DNA of 10,143 nt from CAYVQE01 sp964633205. Lineage in GTDB: Bacteria > Myxococcota > B64-G9. The position numbers and the translations under genes are program-made. A model generated the notes under the pieces. That model was not told the origin of the DNA, made no database searches, and saw only the letters and a list, made by a program, of their open reading frames with translations. Where the stretch lies: assembly GCA_964633205.1 (NCBI GenBank), contig CAZWFN010000186.1, positions 1 through 10,143 on the forward strand, read 5' to 3'. Below, piece after piece: positions 9,210-10,143 of the stretch. Position 1 is the first letter of the stretch. The number at the start of each line of letters is the position of its first letter.

Positions 9210-9247
9210 CCGGGCCGAACCCTCCGACCGGGGTTGTTCCGGCCCGG
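9210..9247. repeat. long imperfect inverted repeat between queH and the last gene
   Basis: CCGGGCCG (9210-9217) pairs perfectly with CGGCCCGG (9240-9247), and AACCC (9218-9222) with GGGTT (9231-9235), leaving an 8-base loop and a 4-base bulge (9236-9239): 13 base pairs in all. No T-run follows, so it is not a canonical intrinsic terminator, though a transcript could pause here. It overlaps the proposed -35 box of the next gene. A separate 14-base perfect palindrome (CCGGCCGCGGCCGG) lies at 9200-9213 and competes with its left arm. Confidence 0.5.
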
Positions 9248-9263
9248 GCCGAGCGGTTACCAT
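9234..9263 (+). promoter_or_regulatory. candidate promoter of the 9284 gene
   Basis: TTGTTC at 9234-9239, an 18-base spacer, then TACCAT at 9258-9263. The predicted transcription start near 9270 leaves a leader of about 14 bases that just includes GGAG at 9274-9277. The -35 box lies within the inverted repeat, which could make it regulated. Confidence 0.35.
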
Positions 9264-9273
9264 CGCGGATGGC

Positions 9274-9277
9274 GGAG
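9274..9277 (+). promoter_or_regulatory. ribosome binding site deciding the 9284 start
   Basis: GGAG, within GGCGGAG, lies 6 bases before ATG 9284. In-frame ATGs at 9269 and 9278 have no usable site in front of them, so 9284 is preferred. Confidence 0.55.
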
Positions 9278-9283
9278 ATGACG

Positions 9284-10143
9284 ATGAGCACTGCGGCCGA
9301 TCTGGAACAGCTGCGCGGGCTGCTGGCCCCGCTGGTCGAGTCCTTCGAACTGGATGATCCCCAGCGCGGGCTGGTGGCCACCATCCCGGTGCAGGGCGGC
9401 ACCTTCTTCCACCCCCTGACGCGCGCGACCATCGCCCGGCTGCGGGTCTACGGCGCCGGCCGCGACCGGGTCAAGATCTTCGAGCCCACCTTCCTGCGCA
9501 GTCTGCCACGGGTGGCGGTGGTCGGGCTGGAGCAGCCGGCCCAGTTCTGCGCCGCGGTGGCCCGGATGCTGGGCGAGGCGCTGGGCGAGCTGGGGCGCAT
9601 CCGCGACCAGGTGGCCGGTCTGGGCATTCGGCTCGACCTGGAGCACGACGTGCTCCGGCTGCGCGGCCGGACCGAGCTGCAGGGCATCCAGGTCGAGCTG
9701 GTGGCCTCCCAGCCCGGCCAGCTGGAGCTGGTGGCGCTGGGCACGCACACGCTGGCGCTGCTGGAGCGCGAGGCGCGCACGCTGAAGCTGAGCGGCCAGG
9801 CGCCGGCCGACCTGGACGCGCTGGCCAGCATGGTGCGCGGTCTGGACGAGCGCGTCCGGCGCGATGCCTTCGAGCAGATGGAGGACAAGCTGGGCCTGCT
9901 CGACGAGCTGGACGCGGCGGTGGCCGCGGTGGCCGACGAGCCGCCCGCCGCGGCCGACCCCCGGCCGGCGGTCGCCCAGCCACCGGCCGCCGCCGGGCAG
10001 CCGCCTGCGGCCGCGCCGGCAGAGCCGGTGATCGACCTCGGCAGCGGCTGGGGCGAGCCGCCGCCGGTCGAGCCGCCACCGGCCGAGCCGCCGCCGGTCG
10101 AGCCCGAGCCGGTCGAGTCCGAGCCGACCGAGCCCGAGCCGAC
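9284..10143 (+). CDS. unrecognised protein with Pro/Glu-rich tail, cut by the right window edge
   Basis: An open frame with no stop from ATG 9284 to the edge: 286 codons plus 2 bases, so the gene is partial at its 3' end. I do not recognise it. Residues 1-217 have ordinary composition with hydrophobic alternation (ATIPVQGGTFFHP, RLRVYGAG, RVAVVGLEQPAQF) and helical, Leu/Asp/Glu-rich stretches towards the end (DKLGLLDELDAAVAAVADE). From residue 220 it becomes Pro/Ala-rich, then a regular EPPPV/EPEPV repeat that reaches the edge. No signal peptide, membrane segment or catalytic motif is seen, and there is one cysteine. A reader should not infer a role from the Pro-rich tail. Codon use (GC-rich third positions) matches its neighbours and supports a real gene. 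Confidence 0.8.
   Translation, partial: MSTAADLEQLRGLLAPLVESFELDDPQRGLVATIPVQGGTFFHPLTRATIARLRVYGAGRDRVKIFEPTFLRSLPRVAVVGLEQPAQFCAAVARMLGEALGELGRIRDQVAGLGIRLDLEHDVLRLRGRTELQGIQVELVASQPGQLELVALGTHTLALLEREARTLKLSGQAPADLDALASMVRGLDERVRRDAFEQMEDKLGLLDELDAAVAAVADEPPAAADPRPAVAQPPAAAGQPPAAAPAEPVIDLGSGWGEPPPVEPPPAEPPPVEPEPVESEPTEPEP
10055..10143 (+). repeat. 15-base tandem repeat encoding a five-residue Pro/Glu unit
   Basis: Units begin at 10055, 10070, 10085, 10100, 10115 and 10130 (the last one base short of complete at the edge). They encode EPPPV, EPPPA, EPPPV, EPEPV, ESEPT and EPEP. The period is exact and in frame; the array probably continues beyond the window. Such tails usually act as extended spacers. 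Confidence 0.85.

Overview
This is a GC-rich (roughly 70% or more by eye), densely packed chromosomal window in which all nine recognisable genes lie on the + strand. Gene content suggests a Gram-negative, cobalamin-using bacterium, most likely Myxococcota or another deltaproteobacterial-type lineage. The reasons are an ftsE-ftsX-envC-ctpA order, a B12-dependent MetH without its own reactivation domain, QueH in place of the QueG route, and a small conserved protein (3439-4470) whose N-terminal motifs I associate with that group. The lineage call is inference from memory, not from a search. There is no sign of a phage, transposon, CRISPR array, RNA gene or plasmid function.

Layout. 1-91 is a lower-GC leader with a perfect TTGACA box. 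92-3354 holds murI (glutamate racemase) and a three-domain metH joined by a 4-base ATGA overlap. 3355-3438 is a gap with a promoter-like pair. 3439-4470 encodes a protein with a conserved N-terminal domain, a long Pro/Ala/Gln-rich repeat linker and a conserved acidic C-terminal tail; its function is unknown. 4525-7238 is the division and wall-remodelling block ftsE, ftsX and envC (envC begins in an ATGA overlap with ftsX). After a 67-base gap with a promoter-like pair comes ctpA (7306-8595), coupled by another ATGA overlap to queH (8592-9191). A 92-base gap carries a long imperfect inverted repeat and a promoter-like pair. The last gene (from 9284) runs off the right edge and ends here in a Pro/Glu-rich tail of 15-base repeats.

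How the genes fit. MurI makes D-glutamate for peptidoglycan. FtsEX is an ABC-type mechanotransducer that, in characterised systems, controls periplasmic EnvC-like activators of wall amidases at the septum. CtpA proteases in some Gram-negative bacteria degrade peptidoglycan hydrolases. Envelope construction and division is therefore the main theme, with one-carbon metabolism (MetH) and tRNA queuosine synthesis (QueH) as co-transcribed housekeeping passengers. The most interesting items are the uncharacterised linker protein beside ftsEX, the partly degenerate EnvC active site, the possible leaderless start of murI, and the unrecognised partial gene at the right edge. The window is otherwise ordinary core genome; I see no convincing new defence or mobile system.
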